DNA of 64,000 nucleotides from Cycas panzhihuaensis (Eukaryota > Cycadophyta): the NCBI GenBank assembly GCA_023213395.1, contig CM041465.1, forward strand, positions 225,315,741 through 225,379,740, read 5' to 3'. The notes under the pieces are model-generated. The model made no database searches and was not told the origin of the DNA. It saw only the letters and a list, made by a program, of their open reading frames with translations. The translations under genes were made by a program, and so were the position numbers. Positions 10,594 through 22,559 of this stretch are shown here, piece by piece (the stretch's first letter is position 1; every line of letters starts with the position of its first letter).

Positions 10594-12302
10594 TCTTAAA
10601 TTTAATCACTAATTGTAGTTTATTTACCCTTAGTATGGCTTTAGTGTAAGCTACCTAAGGGGTGTGCATCTTAAAAGTTTCAAAATTATGTCGTCTGTAA
10701 CTATAATGATTTAGTGTAACCAATAAAATACATTTAGTACTTTTGAACACATTAAACAAACTACACTTGCTATTTGTTGAAGTTGGGAAGTATTATAGTT
10801 CTTTGATTGGTCACATTTAGAGCTACATTATAAGGTGGATAAAAAAAATCTTTCACAATATTTAGGTAAACAAGTTTCATTAATGTTATTTTGTGGTTTA
10901 GTTACAAGTGTCATCAAACTTAAGATTATTTATAATAGATCTAATAGGTTTGTATTTCAAATCTTATCACTTTGTTTTATGTGGGATTTACAATATATAT
11001 ATAGTAGTTTTGGATATAGAGAGGGATCCTTATAGCACATGAGATTTTAAAATTTTCAAGGGTACATTTTTCGTGAAAACATTAAAATTTGGTATACAAA
11101 CTAAATTAAGATGCTATTTATATTTCAAGGGATTGAATTATTTGATAGAGTTGCTTTTAAATTCTAAAATATCGATATAATTTGTATTGAGAGGTATGGG
11201 TGATGTAACATGATAGTTTTAAAATAGTAAACCAAATTAGTATTACTTAAAGTTGATTGAAAAAAGAAACATATAAATATAGATGAAACTTGACAAAGGG
11301 GCATGGTTTTTATTTTCTTGGATGATTTTTTCCTTATTCAATCTCTCTAGGCATTATTCTTACCATTTTCTAGTAAATAATAGTTGCCATTTTGATTCTT
11401 TCCAATTGGGGTTATTACATTTTAATATATCATAGATCATTTAGACAACATGGCATGACTATTAGTGTTTTTGTTAGAATTGTATAGAGTTTACATATAT
11501 ACATTTCATGTACAATCATGAGGATATTTCAAATTTAGAAGTAGACAGAAATAATAATAATCTAATTTATGAGTAAACTTGCTTGTTTTATGTGAATCTC
11601 TTAGAAGAGTAGATGAGGTTATTGAGATAGTTATTGCATAGTGACCATGTTGTAAAGGATCTTAATTGGCCTAGATTTGTTTCTTGGCATTATTGATGGT
11701 AATATATGTAGGCAATTTTACCACAATAGAACTTGCGGCAAGCTAGGACAATAAGTTATGATAGATCCTATGGCAAGTGGAAATAAGACCACATGTGATT
11801 AGTAGTAACGTTTGGCAAGTGGGAGTAAGACCACATGTGATTAGTAGTAACGTTCTATAACATGGTTAGCTAAGAAGTTTATTGAGAATTAGATAGAAGT
11901 TAGTTGGAAAATAATTGAGAGACCATAGTATAAAATGGATTGAAATCAATATATGGTCATATGATAGTAATGATCGGTATTCTTCTCTTTCATTATATGC
12001 CTTATTAGGTGTTGGTCTAAGGTTCTTAATTGTTGTACTTCAAGCTTGTATCCAACTTTTCTTGGATTGATGTAGTCACATTTTTGGTAATATAATGTGG
12101 TTTGTTGCATGTTGGTGTAATGTGGTGTGATTTGCATATCAATATATTCTTTATTTGAATAAGATTAGTAGGTAGTGAGTAGATTACTAACATTTTGGCA
12201 TTGTTAGAGTGGTTTTGATCTTTAAAAGTCTTGTTGGATATTCGTTCTTTATATTTCTTCAACATCGTTGGGTGATAATAGTAACACATTAAAGAAAGAG
12301 GG
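10594..12302. other. AT-rich spacer, no gene seen
   Basis: Between two elements. The short ORFs have low-complexity compositions and no recognisable domain. The only structure I see is a 42-bp tandem duplication at 11771-11854 and the target site of the next element at 12298-12302. Confidence 0.55.
11771..11854. repeat. 42-bp tandem duplication, two copies
   Basis: Copies at 11771-11812 and 11813-11854 each run from tggcaagt to agtaacgtt and differ at only two bases, so the duplication is recent compared with the surrounding decay. Confidence 0.85.
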
Positions 12303-14857
12303 TGGTTCCCAGCTACTAGGAATGGACTCGAGACTCATCGACGCAGGTATGTTCAGGTATACGTTCTCACTTTTTCCTACGCATGCTTGATTAAGATTAT
12401 TTAGCATAAGATTGCTTGACATACGCCTGCCTGCATGCATTGCTTCTCTACCTGATCATATTGCATGTGCTTACGGCACACCATCAGCCTATGACGACTC
12501 ACAACGGGGGCATTCCTCAGCGAATGCTACACCCCGTATGGCGCACAGCCACCCACTTTGTCTCCACGGTCCCCCTGGGATGTTTCAATAGTCCTGTTTG
12601 CTCCCGTTACAACATGTTGCTCGCGTTACAGTCCCTCCTAAGCCTGATTTAATCCTTAGTTGGGACTCATTTCATTATTTTGGCTGGTTGCCCATTACTT
12701 GGGCATTCCCCCAACTGCTCTAGCTTATTTTTAGTCTTAATTTTTACTTCAAAACCTTATGTTTCTACTTTTTTTCTCTTTTTTATTTCGATCGATACCT
12801 TTGTAAACTTAGCGATGCAAGTGGTCTTTCTTTGCGATATCGTGAAGTTTACCATGGTATGACTGTTTGAAATTTAAAAAAAAAGAGAACCATGTGACAG
12901 TTTTCATTTTTTTTATAGAACTGCCACATGGCGTCGATCGATTCGCATTGCCCTAACATCCCCAACGTTCACCTGCAGTGAACAGGGGGATAAAGGGGAT
13001 TTTCCCTCCTCATTTGGGGATCTTTTGGCCATTTTTCTAACTTTTCTACTAAAAATTCACATAGAGAGACATAATCTACATGCACAGGAACCTGTCACAG
13101 AAGAGGAGGACTACTACAAGTTGGATTTGCAGGGACCATTGCTGCCCCCTACAGCTCTCAACATCGGGTCTCATACCTCTTCGCAAGTGATCAAGGTTTC
13201 AAAGGAAACTTCTACCAAAAAGCTCCTCCAAAGGGTCAACTACCAAGGCTCTTAGTTTGCAGGGATATTTCACACTTCACTCTTGCAAAAAACCTGCCAT
13301 TATTAGCCATCATACACTAGTTATTCCTGATGTTTCCTAACAACAAACTCATGTTTGATTCTCCTCTAACAAGGTATTCTTTATTCCCACTTGTAATTTG
13401 TTTTGTTCTTGTTTCTTTTGTGTGTTGATGAATAAAATTCTAGTTTGTCTAGTTTTTTATGTTGTTGCACTTGATTCGCACCATTCTCTTTTTCTTTTGA
13501 GGCCTCACTGCTTTTTTTTAAACCATCCTTCTCAACCCTTTCTTGGTTGGCTGTTGCAAAGGGGCAACATAAAGAGGATTTGAGGGAGGTAGGCGGGGTT
13601 CTGTCCCCCTTTGCTGCCCTTCTCCCCAAGGGTTTCATCCCTTATCCTCCTTCCCTTTGTCATTAGTGCTTTCTTAGGAAATGGGTTAAGGGAGTTTGGA
13701 GAATCTAGTCTTGGTGCCAAAACCAGCACCGGCAACATGTTGCTATGCCGTTTCTAGAAACCCCATCCGTCGGTATTGGGCCCTACCTAAGCCCCAAACC
13801 TTTTCGTTGCTCCCTCCTTTGTTATTGTTTATTGCTTTATGGCCTTGTTGTCAGCCCGTCTCTCCTTTCCGAGTCCTTGGAGGTCCTTCGTGGGTGAGTT
13901 AGCCATTCTGAGGCTATACTATTTTCCTTTTTCGGTGTATTTATGGTGCATGGTGGTGGGAGTCTTTATTGCATGTTGCCATTTTACTTTGCTACCTATT
14001 GATGCTTAGTGTAGATTTAAGTTCCATTTGATTTTAGTATGTATCTTTAGTATATTTTGTGGCCCCTCTTCTGAAAGGAAGGTATTCTCCTAACTTGTTT
14101 GCAGGATCTCGCGTTAGTGGAGCAGCACATGGAACGAACCCATTGTAGGTTAGTTCTACGCGTAGTGCATCCCTTATTATTTCATGCTTTCACTTTTTTT
14201 CCGGTTTTTTCTTTTGCATGTTTAAGGGGAGGTAAGTTAGCCCCTCTTCCGTTGCTTACAGCAACTATCGCCGATCAGCATCGCATGCACAATGAATGGA
14301 GTAGGAAGGAATGGGACTCAAAGGGACGAGCAGCACTCCACTCGGGCACCGGATCTAGGTATTCTTCTTGTTCCCTGCATATCCCTTTTACATTGTTGTC
14401 TTTTATACATATGCTTGTATAGTTAGGAACATGTAAAAGATTAAAAAGGGGAAAAGGAAAGTGTACTTATTTTTACATTATTTCTTACATTGGCTAGCGT
14501 AGCATAACATAGTTAGATTGTTTACACTGTATTTGAGCTACTCTTATTGTATCCCCTTTTTCACTTTTCCCTATATGTTAGTTTGCTTGCCTTTCTGTTT
14601 CGTTGCCTTCTCATTACCTTGAGAAGATGCAACGCGCCAGGCGCTTTCTCCTCTTCCCAGCCATTCGAGGGGTAGGAAGACCTTACTTTGCACGGCTACC
14701 TAGAAGCAACCAGACATCTCTGCAGTCCCGAATCCGTGCTCCGGTGCACGGACGCCCTACGAGGTGAAGTCCTTGTTGCCTAGTTTAATTAGCATTGCAC
14801 ATTTTAATATACCCTTTTTGCTAGACATAGGGACACCACCCCATAGCTAGCATTTTA
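12303..14857 (+). repeat. 5' LTR of the Tat-like element
   Basis: It begins TGGTTCCCAGC and ends TTTTA, matching 26273-28820 throughout. The first 60 bases differ from the other LTR at five positions, four of them transitions. Small ORFs in both LTRs keep neither frame nor start between the copies and are taken as chance. Confidence 0.92.
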
Positions 14858-14858
14858 C

Positions 14859-14876
14859 TGGCGACCATACTGGGGA
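14859..14876 (+). other. Primer binding site of the Tat-like element, tRNA not identified
   Basis: TGGCGACCATACTGGGGA starts one base after the LTR end with the TGG expected opposite a tRNA CCA tail. It is not the initiator-Met site used by the other elements here. I cannot name the tRNA without a search. Confidence 0.7.
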
Positions 14877-15124
14877 ACTGCTAGTAAGGGAACTAGTTTC
14901 TCTTCCCCTTTTCGTTGGTGTTCTTGCCTCTAAGTAGCCTCTTATTCTGTATTTCAGTTGGGCAGCCCCTAACGTGCTTGCTTCATTTCCCTCTTTTTAC
15001 TTCCTTCTAATAACGCTTGCGAAGGCATTGCATGCGACGTTTCTCACGTCGCTTGCGAGGTCTGCCGTTATTATTAGAAGACTAATCGCCTCGTTCCCTT
15101 CTGGCGTCAAACCCCGATTCGACA

Positions 15125-17788
15125 ATGGAAGGTTACCCGTCCGATTGGGCTTACCATACCGTGGCTTTGGGAACTTAAGAGTTTCCTGCATCTATTCCAG
15201 AATCTACCCATGGGGGTGATGATTCCATCTATTATCCAGATGACCAGTTTCACCCCGCTGACTTTCGTCCTTCTACCTATGCGGTAGAAGATTCGTCTCC
15301 TCACGAGACTCACCATCCTACTAGTGAGCCTTACGAGGAGCGCCCCGAGGGATCCCCGACATTCGAGATCCCGTCGACCTCGTATGGCTACGAAGATACC
15401 CCTCCCGCCGATGTGGTTGAAGCGCTCAGCAAATACTTTCAAATAACTCGCCGCCAACCGCATCCTAAGTGGTTTGAAGAAATGTTATGCAATGTAGCAT
15501 CTTGTTCATCCATACCTGCGCCTCCTACAATAAATGATGCTTCTTCCCATACACACTCATTCTATGCTGTGTCTACACTGGCTCCCAGGGCAAGTTTTAT
15601 GCTACTTATCCCTGGCCGTGGTCCTACTTCTTCAAGACCCGTTCGCGGCATGTCCTTTCCCCAACTTGGAGTTAGCATACCATTTTCGAGTCAAACGAAT
15701 GCGCCACCCTCAAACGTGGCACATGTGTTTCCTAGTAGGCCTCGAGGTCCTACTAGTACTACCACTGTCAACTATATGGGATCTGCTCCTACATACATTC
15801 AAAACTCATCCGGTGGCCCTTCCCTTTACGTGCCCCCAAGTTACACGTCTCAACCTTGGGGGCAGGGTAGGGGGAACCATCTCCCTACTTATGGGGTGGA
15901 CCCGTTGCACCCATATGGGGTTACACCACTTACAGGTGGCCCATATGGGCAGAATCCAGTCCCTCACCCCTCGTTTCTACCACCTAGCGCAGCTCCTGTT
16001 GCCACGTCTTCGCAAGGGAACATACCTCCCTTCCAATGCGTTTATCCGCAACCCCCTTTCCAACAAGGGGCATTTCCCCAAGGAGGGATGGGTTTACCAC
16101 CCCCATCCATTCTTGTTCCTTTACCAGTCGTCGATCCGTTGGCCCATGTAAGGACACGTCCTTTCATAGACTACAGGTCAACGCTGTCATCCGTTGAGGC
16201 ACTAAGGACTAACTTGCCGCCTCACCCTCCTGAAGTTCCCAAATTCGACGGAACTTCGTCATAAGACCCAACCGAGCACGTACGTAGTTTCTCTATGGTG
16301 TGTATAGATTATTAGGCTCACGACCACATTCTGATGAAGCTATTCCCGTGATCCTTGCAGGGCGATGCCCTCAAGTGGTTTTACCATCTCCCTGCCCATT
16401 CCATTTCTTCATTCTAGTAATTGGTAGACGAGTTCGTCAATTACTTTGACATAGCCCATCCATTCGAGAGTGGAATGAAAGCGCTCCTATCGCTTAAACA
16501 AGGTCACGATGAAATGAATCGTGACTTTGTGTGATACTTTTATGATCTCCTTCACTCCACTAAGGCCACGTTACCTGAAGAGTTGAAGTGAGATCTCTTC
16601 GTCAACGCACTTCACCCCGAAGTGCATGTGGAAGTCCTTAAGATGGTGGCAACCACATGTGACTCTGCGATTACGAGGTGCTTGGTGTTAGAGGCTATTG
16701 AGATCTAAGCCAGACTCAAGAAACCTGCTAAGCCCTCACAACGTCGTGAGGCACCTCCCCCAGCGAAGGAAACCAAACCTTCACAACCTGCCAGGTCTAC
16801 CTCTCATCCGACTGAGAGGACCTTAGACCCTCTTACCTCCGCTATTTGCTCATTCGAGCATATGATGAAGGAGCTTGAACTCTAGTCCCCTTCATCGCTG
16901 ACCTCCCATAAACTAGTTCAGCAAGCTTCTCGTGCGATACCCCCCAAAGGGGGTAACATCCAACCTTCTCAAGCAAGGAGGATCGATCCTCCCCTTGAGA
17001 AGAAGTGGTGTTCCATCCACGGGGAGTGCTTCCATGATGATTCACGTTGTCAGGTGCAACACCCACGTGACGCCCCACCGCACGATTCGTCCCCTAGGCG
17101 GGCATCGAGGCCTAACCTCGATCAACCCATTCATAGAGACCCGTTCCCCAAACATGGGAAATGTGGTCATGATGTTCAACAAAGGAATAGTCAGAATCGG
17201 GATAGATCCCCCGATTCTCACCCTTCGTATGGTAGAGGGAAGGGTGTGCAAAGACCATCTTCCCCTTCACGCTTCCCTGACCACCGTGCTCCATCACATT
17301 CGCGGTCCAGTAACAAGGGAAAGAAGGTGATCCAGATGCTTGAGACCACTCCCCTTTACGCTTTGACCCGGTCTCAAGTCGCAAAGGAGGCAACAGGCAC
17401 CTCTGTGTCTACCTCACAACTTGATCCTCCTCCGGAAGCTGTTCCTCCAGAGATTCCCGTACTTCCTAAGAGCATTCCCGTCTGCCCCGGTAGATTCGAC
17501 TTTAGAAAAGCCCTTACTCAACCCATTGGGAGGGGTAAGCCTTTCTCCGTAGTCGAAGAGCTTCTCACCGTGGCTACCAGGATGTCCATCATGGACGTCT
17601 TGAGAAGTTGCCCCGAGCAGCGAACGCTCCTCTTGGAATCTCTAGGATCAAATGACACGTCTATTCACGCCTTAGGCACAACCCAAAGTTGCGAACCTGT
17701 CATCTCTTTCGATCCCAGAGATCTTCCCTCGTCCAGTGGAAGGGGCATGATGGAACTTCCCTTTCACCATTACCATAGATACTCCTGA
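15125..17788 (+). pseudogene. Tat-like element gag, one frame with several stops
   Basis: The ATG at 15125 (MEGYPSDWAYHTVALG) opens a reading frame that can be followed to the TGA at 17786 without a frame change, although stops interrupt it, including TAA at 15176 and 16262. The N-terminal half is Pro/Gly/Gln-rich. The capsid-like Retrotrans_gag region starts at FDGTSS (about 16245) and includes GDALKWFYHLP and EFVNYFDIAHPFE. A zinc-binding motif, WCSIHGECFHDDSRCQ, lies at about 17009-17055, followed by a basic Ser/Pro-rich tail. The open pieces are 15413-16264 and 17054-17788. Gag packages the RNA. Several stops sit where Trp, Gln or Arg is expected, pointing to point mutation more than rearrangement. 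Confidence 0.85.
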
Positions 17789-18140
17789 TTGCACATTGCG
17801 AAGAACCTTCGTGGACAATGGTTCTTCCGTCAATGCCATGCCCTTGCGCGTCATGCAAGAGCTTGGCATTTCTGCCTTGGAACCTGTTCCATGGCGATGT
17901 TAGGGTTATGATGGTAGCGAGAAGACTCCCTTGGGATTTGTCTCGGCACCTCTTACTCTCGAGGATAAGACTGTCGTTACTGACATCGTCATCCTCGATG
18001 TTGACGTTGATTACAACCTGCTTCTAGGTCGACCATAGCTTGACCAAATAGGAGCCGTGTGTTCCACCCATTGGGGGCAACTTAAATTTGTCCATAACGG
18101 GTAAATGAAAGTCGTCTCCCATGAGCGATCACTCACTAAA
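17751..18140 (+). pseudogene. Tat-like element aspartic protease
   Basis: In the frame shifted by one base from gag, FPFTITIDTPDC leads into VDNGSSVNAMP, the retropepsin active site in the D-x-GSS form seen in Tat elements. It ends with NLLLGRP, then a TAG at 18036-18038 where family members have Trp, and LDQIGAV. Further stops lie near 17899 and at about 18102. The gag and protease frames overlap by 38 bases (17751-17788). The protease would mature Gag-Pol. The shift may be a simple indel. Confidence 0.82.
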
Positions 18141-20486
18141 CAAACTAGGCCTTCTGCTCAGGCGAACCATGGCCATACGAAGGGAAACAAACGTCCTTCT
18201 GATCATGTCTCGACTTGCTCCATCGGAATCCTCGATTCCTCTTACCATGAAGAAGATCCTGTATCTTCTTCCCCAGACTTAATGCGTTTCGCCCCCATTG
18301 GCGTCAGAAGGTATGGGTGCCTCGCCATGTTTGACGACGACAGGTCCCATAGTGAGGATGAGGATCATCCTCACCCAGTTTTGTTTCTCCGCACTAGTGT
18401 AGGGCATCCTTCTAACCCTAGGTTTCCTCCTAGGACCCCTTTTGTCATAGAGCCTGGTCACTTTCACATGTCACATGTCATTGCGTATGTCGATCATCAG
18501 GCCCCTAGCCCTTCCATCCCATCACCTTTCGCAGGTGATGATGTCGAGAGTTTCCCTCTTGCTTTTGACGAGGGACCTCTCCCTGACTCTCCCCTAGAGT
18601 CCCTTAGGGATGATGGGCAGCTTTCAGGCCATGCCGGTCATATCACTCCCACGTTATCCCGCACCTTATCCATTCGAATTTAGGTCATCCATGGGGTGGA
18701 CTACTTCGAAGATGACGAGGCTTTGCTGGAGCACTTAGCAGGCTCCATGCCCAGTTTACCGTATGTTCACCATAAGCTTGGCCACTAGAAGATCCTAGCG
18801 ATTGGGTCCACACTAGCCGACCCAATCCCTTCTCCCGTTGCGTCTCTTCCTGTTGATCTTGTCCCCTTCCATTTCGAGGAGGGGAATGCTATGTACATGG
18901 AGGCAACTCAGGACATAGTCCTTGCCCCAGATAAGATCATTAAGGTAGGGGCAGAATGTACCCCTGATGAAGTGAGGGAATACTCCCTCCTGTTCTAGGA
19001 ATTCTGCGATGTATTCACGTGGGACTACTCGGACATGAAGGGGATTGACCCCTCCATCGTCACGCATAATCTTATGACCATTCCTGACGCCCGCCCTATG
19101 CGTCAGAATTAGCGTCCCCTTCACTTAAAGCTTTCAACCGCCGTTAAGATGGAGGTTGAGACGCTTCTGGACGCGGGACTCGTTTCTTCCATCGATTACC
19201 CTAAGTGGGTATCGAATATCGTTCCTGTTGCCAAGAAGAATGGGACCATTCACATTTGTGTCGACTTCCGTGACATAAATAATGCTTGTCCTAAGGACAA
19301 CTTTCCTCTTCCCTTCATTGATGAAATAATTGATCGTATGGATGGATTCGAAGTTATGTCCTTAATGGACAGCTTCTCTGGCTATAACCAAATTCAGATT
19401 TCTCCTGAAGACCGTCACAAGATGGCCTTCACTACACCATGGGGTACTTTTGCCTACAAGGCAATACCCTTTGGTCTTAAGAATGCAGGGGCTACTTATC
19501 AAAGAGCCATGCATTTCATATTCCATGACCTCATCAACAATATGCAGGAGGTCTTCATGGACGATATGATAGGCCTTTCGTATACTAGAGCCCATTATCC
19601 CTCTGACTTGCAGGCCATCTTCATACGATGCTGCAAGTATCACATTAGTTTGAACCCATTGAAATGCGTATTTGCTGTCACTTCAGGCAAACTCTTGAGT
19701 TTTCTTGTGTCACAACAAGGAATCCAAATTGATCTGGAAAAAGTCAAGGCAATCCTTGACATGCCACTGCCTAGGACCCAATGACAAATTAAGTCGTTTC
19801 TAGGTAGGCTTGGTTTTCTGAGGCGTTTCTTGGCAAATTTTGCCATAAATGCCAAGCCTCTTATGAACCTATTGAAGAAAGGAACCCCTTTTGTTTGGTC
19901 AGACAAGACCCAAAAGGCCTTCGTAGGACTCAAGGAAGCTCTCTTTTCCGCCCCTACGCTGGCGCCTCCTTGCTTTAATAGGCCCTTCATTCTGTACACC
20001 TCAGCAACCAACGAATCCTTGGGCACAATGCTCGCACAGAAGGACGATTCAAGAACCGAGAGGGCTATTTATTTCATCAGCTGCACTCTTGTTACTGCTG
20101 AATTAAACTATCCTCCCGCTGAGAAGGAATGCCTCTCCTTGGTCCATACGACCAAGAAGTTTAGGCATTACTTACTCGGCAACACAACCAAGGTGATCGT
20201 TCAATCCGATCCCTTGCGTTACTTGCTTACTCGTTCAGACTTGATGGGTAGGACAGGTCGTTGGGCTGTCCTGCTTGAAGAGTTCAACTTGCAAGTCATC
20301 AACAGGAAGTCAAAGAAGGGAATGATAGTAGCAGAACAATTAGCCGATGCTGCCATTCCCAACGCGAGCGACATTCTTGTTGACGACTCTTTCCCAGACG
20401 AGTCTATTTTGACCATCCTAGACACTTCTCCTCACCCACTCGCTAATAGCGAGTTGTATGGTGACATTGTGCGATATCTGACTTAG
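18105..20486 (+). pseudogene. Tat-like element linker, reverse transcriptase and native RNase H
   Basis: The same frame as the protease continues through an acidic, Pro-rich linker to the pre-RT motif CDVFTWDYSDMKGIDPS. RT follows from about 19149, with VAKKNG, VDFRDINNACPKDNFPLP and the catalytic box EVFMDDMI at about 19548-19571, in which Tyr is Met-adjacent Phe and both Asp remain. A TGA lies near 19782. RNase H starts at about 19985, but its first catalytic Asp is replaced: the sequence reads YTSATNES where YxDAS is usual. The later Glu (AEKECL) and Asp (QSDPLRY) are present. This loss fits Tat elements that rely on an added RNase H. Confidence 0.9.
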
Positions 20487-20566
20487 TAAGAATATCGCCC
20501 TGAAGCTAATAACAAGGTTAGGGCACGCATCCGCGCCACCGCTAGGCAACACCTCCTTACGGAGAA

Positions 20567-21685
20567 GTGGTGTACAAGAGATCCTTCGATGGGATCCTAC
20601 TTCGCTGTGTCGCTCTTGATGAAGCAAACCAAATACTCCACGAATGCCACCATGGCATTTGTGGGGGCCAATCCATGGCCCAAAGGATCCTCTGCATGGG
20701 TTATTACTGGCCATCCTTGTTCAAGGACGCCCACACCTATGCCCTTAGATGTCGGCGATGCCAAGAGCATGCCAATATCTCTCATGTGCCTTTCGAGGCT
20801 TTGCACCCTATCGTATCTTCGTGGCCCTTTTCTCAATGGGGCTTAGACCTCATTGGTGCTATATCGCCACCATTTTCCGCACAACATAAATATATCTTAG
20901 CCACTATCGAATACTTCACTAAATGGGCAGAGGCAATCCCCCTGTCCACTATACCTGGCAAGACGATAGACACCTTCGTCTACCAGCATATTATTTGCCA
21001 TTTCGGGATTCTAGATGTCCTAATTATGGATAATGGAACTTCCTTCTGTAATAAGGAAATGGACAAGCTATGCGAGAAATTCAAAATCTCGCATAAGACG
21101 TCATCGCCTTATTACCCCCAGGCAAACGGGCAAGTTGAATCTTTCAACAAAATGCTCGTCAACATTCTAAATAAGACCGTTGCCCAATCCCAAAGAGATT
21201 GGCACATCCAACTCCCTTCTGCCCTGTGAGCTTATCGTACTTCCATCCACACAGCTACTGGAATGACTCCATTTTCGTTAGTCTACAGAACTGAGGCGGT
21301 ACTCCCACTGGAAGTGGAGATCCCCTCTCTACGAGTTTCCCTTCGAGGCCTCATTGACGAGGAGTCTATTCGTCGGGCTCGCCTCCTGGACCTCGAAGCC
21401 CTAAACGAGAGGTGCTTAATGGCTTACCAAGAAAATCTTACTTCGAAAGCTCGCCTACAAAGGACTCACGACAAACATCTCCGTGCCCATCCTTTGTGCC
21501 CTGGGGACCATGTCCTCAAGTTGGAATACCTTTATGACCGTCTGGCCAAATTTGAGCCCAAATGGGTAGGCCCTTTCGTCGTTCTTGAGAGCCTTGACAA
21601 TGGTGCATACAGGATCGCTACCCTGGAAGGCTTGGAATTTGAGAAAGCAGTCAACGAGAAGTTCCTCAAGAAGTTCTACGCATGA
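20567..21685 (+). pseudogene. Tat-like element integrase, nearly intact
   Basis: In a frame shifted from RT, the zinc-binding region reads HECHHGICGG then CRRCQ. The DDE core is complete: GLDLIG (about 20840), IMDNGTSF (about 21025) and GQVESFNK (about 21128). A single TGA at 21227-21229 interrupts a highly conserved stretch, PSAL then AYRTS. The C-terminal part contains GPFVVLESLDNGAYRIATLEG, the usual GPF/GPY-like beta domain, and it ends KFYA. There is no chromodomain, in contrast with the chromovirus in this window. Integrase inserts the cDNA, and the clean GAGGG duplication fits its action. Confidence 0.92.
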
Positions 21686-22500
21686 TCTTTCAGCTATCTC
21701 TCCGCCATGCTCTGAAACGAGCCTAAACTACCATCTTAGATCGTTCTCATTTCTCCCGACCATGGGTAGAATGGCAATTTAAGATGGATTCACACTTTTT
21801 CTTCTAGTTCCTCCCACGGAACCCACGTTCCCGTATCCTCTCGGGAACCTTTGTCCTCCTATTTGGGCATTCCCCGACTAGGACGACGCTGTGGAGTATC
21901 GTCACTCCCCTCTCATGCCTGTTGCTTCCTTCGCATATTCCGCTATGCTCCCCCATGGACGTGCATGTCGCTCTATTTCTAACCTCACACCTCTCGATCA
22001 CCTCTGCTTACGGTGGACGTGTGTGCTCCTGTTAGACGTATAGTCATACATGGAAGGAAACACATGCATCTTACAACAAAATACTTACAACAAAACATAT
22101 TTACATCAAAACATTTACAACATACAAAGCCAAACATACATGCTATCTCTACCACATGATACACACCATTTCATGTCAAAATGAGGTTCCAATTACCCCG
22201 TATATATATATCCATCAAAAAATGTCATGGTATATCATGCATGTGGGAAGCCGGGATCCTTGCAAGGGGGTACAATCATGTGAGCCTATATATGACCCCC
22301 TGGAGGCCCGTGCTTTCCCGTCAAAATCAAATGTACATCTCATATGCTACTGCTGTCCTACTCCTAGGGTGCCATCCCCTAGTCTGTGTGATCCCTCTCT
22401 TGGGGACCACATCCCTTTGAGGCTCCTCTTGGGCCTCCGCGAGCTACCTGCCTCGCTCCCCTCATCTCGAGGTCATCTCGGGGTCGTAGCGGCTATGTGG
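21686..22500 (+). other. Spacer after integrase, no gene seen
   Basis: A C- and T-rich stretch, then A/C-rich repeats around 22065-22150 (acttacaacaaaa-type units). No domain is recognised on the plus strand. The right part may hold the 3' end of the antisense gene. Confidence 0.5.
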
Positions 22501-22559
22501 GTATAAGTCTGGCTCCTGCTTGACCTCGAGGCCATCTGGGCTACCAGCTGATCGTATCA

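Noticed and set aside
12416-14422. ORFs in the 5' LTR with counterparts in the 3' LTR (26386-28385)
   Set aside because: Similarity follows from LTR duplication. Starts, ends and frames differ between the copies, and no known domain is visible.
15413-16151. Two overlapping Pro-rich ORFs in different frames considered as separate genes
   Set aside because: Only the frame starting at 15125 continues into the capsid-like and zinc-binding motifs of gag; the other frame (15534-16151) is a shadow.
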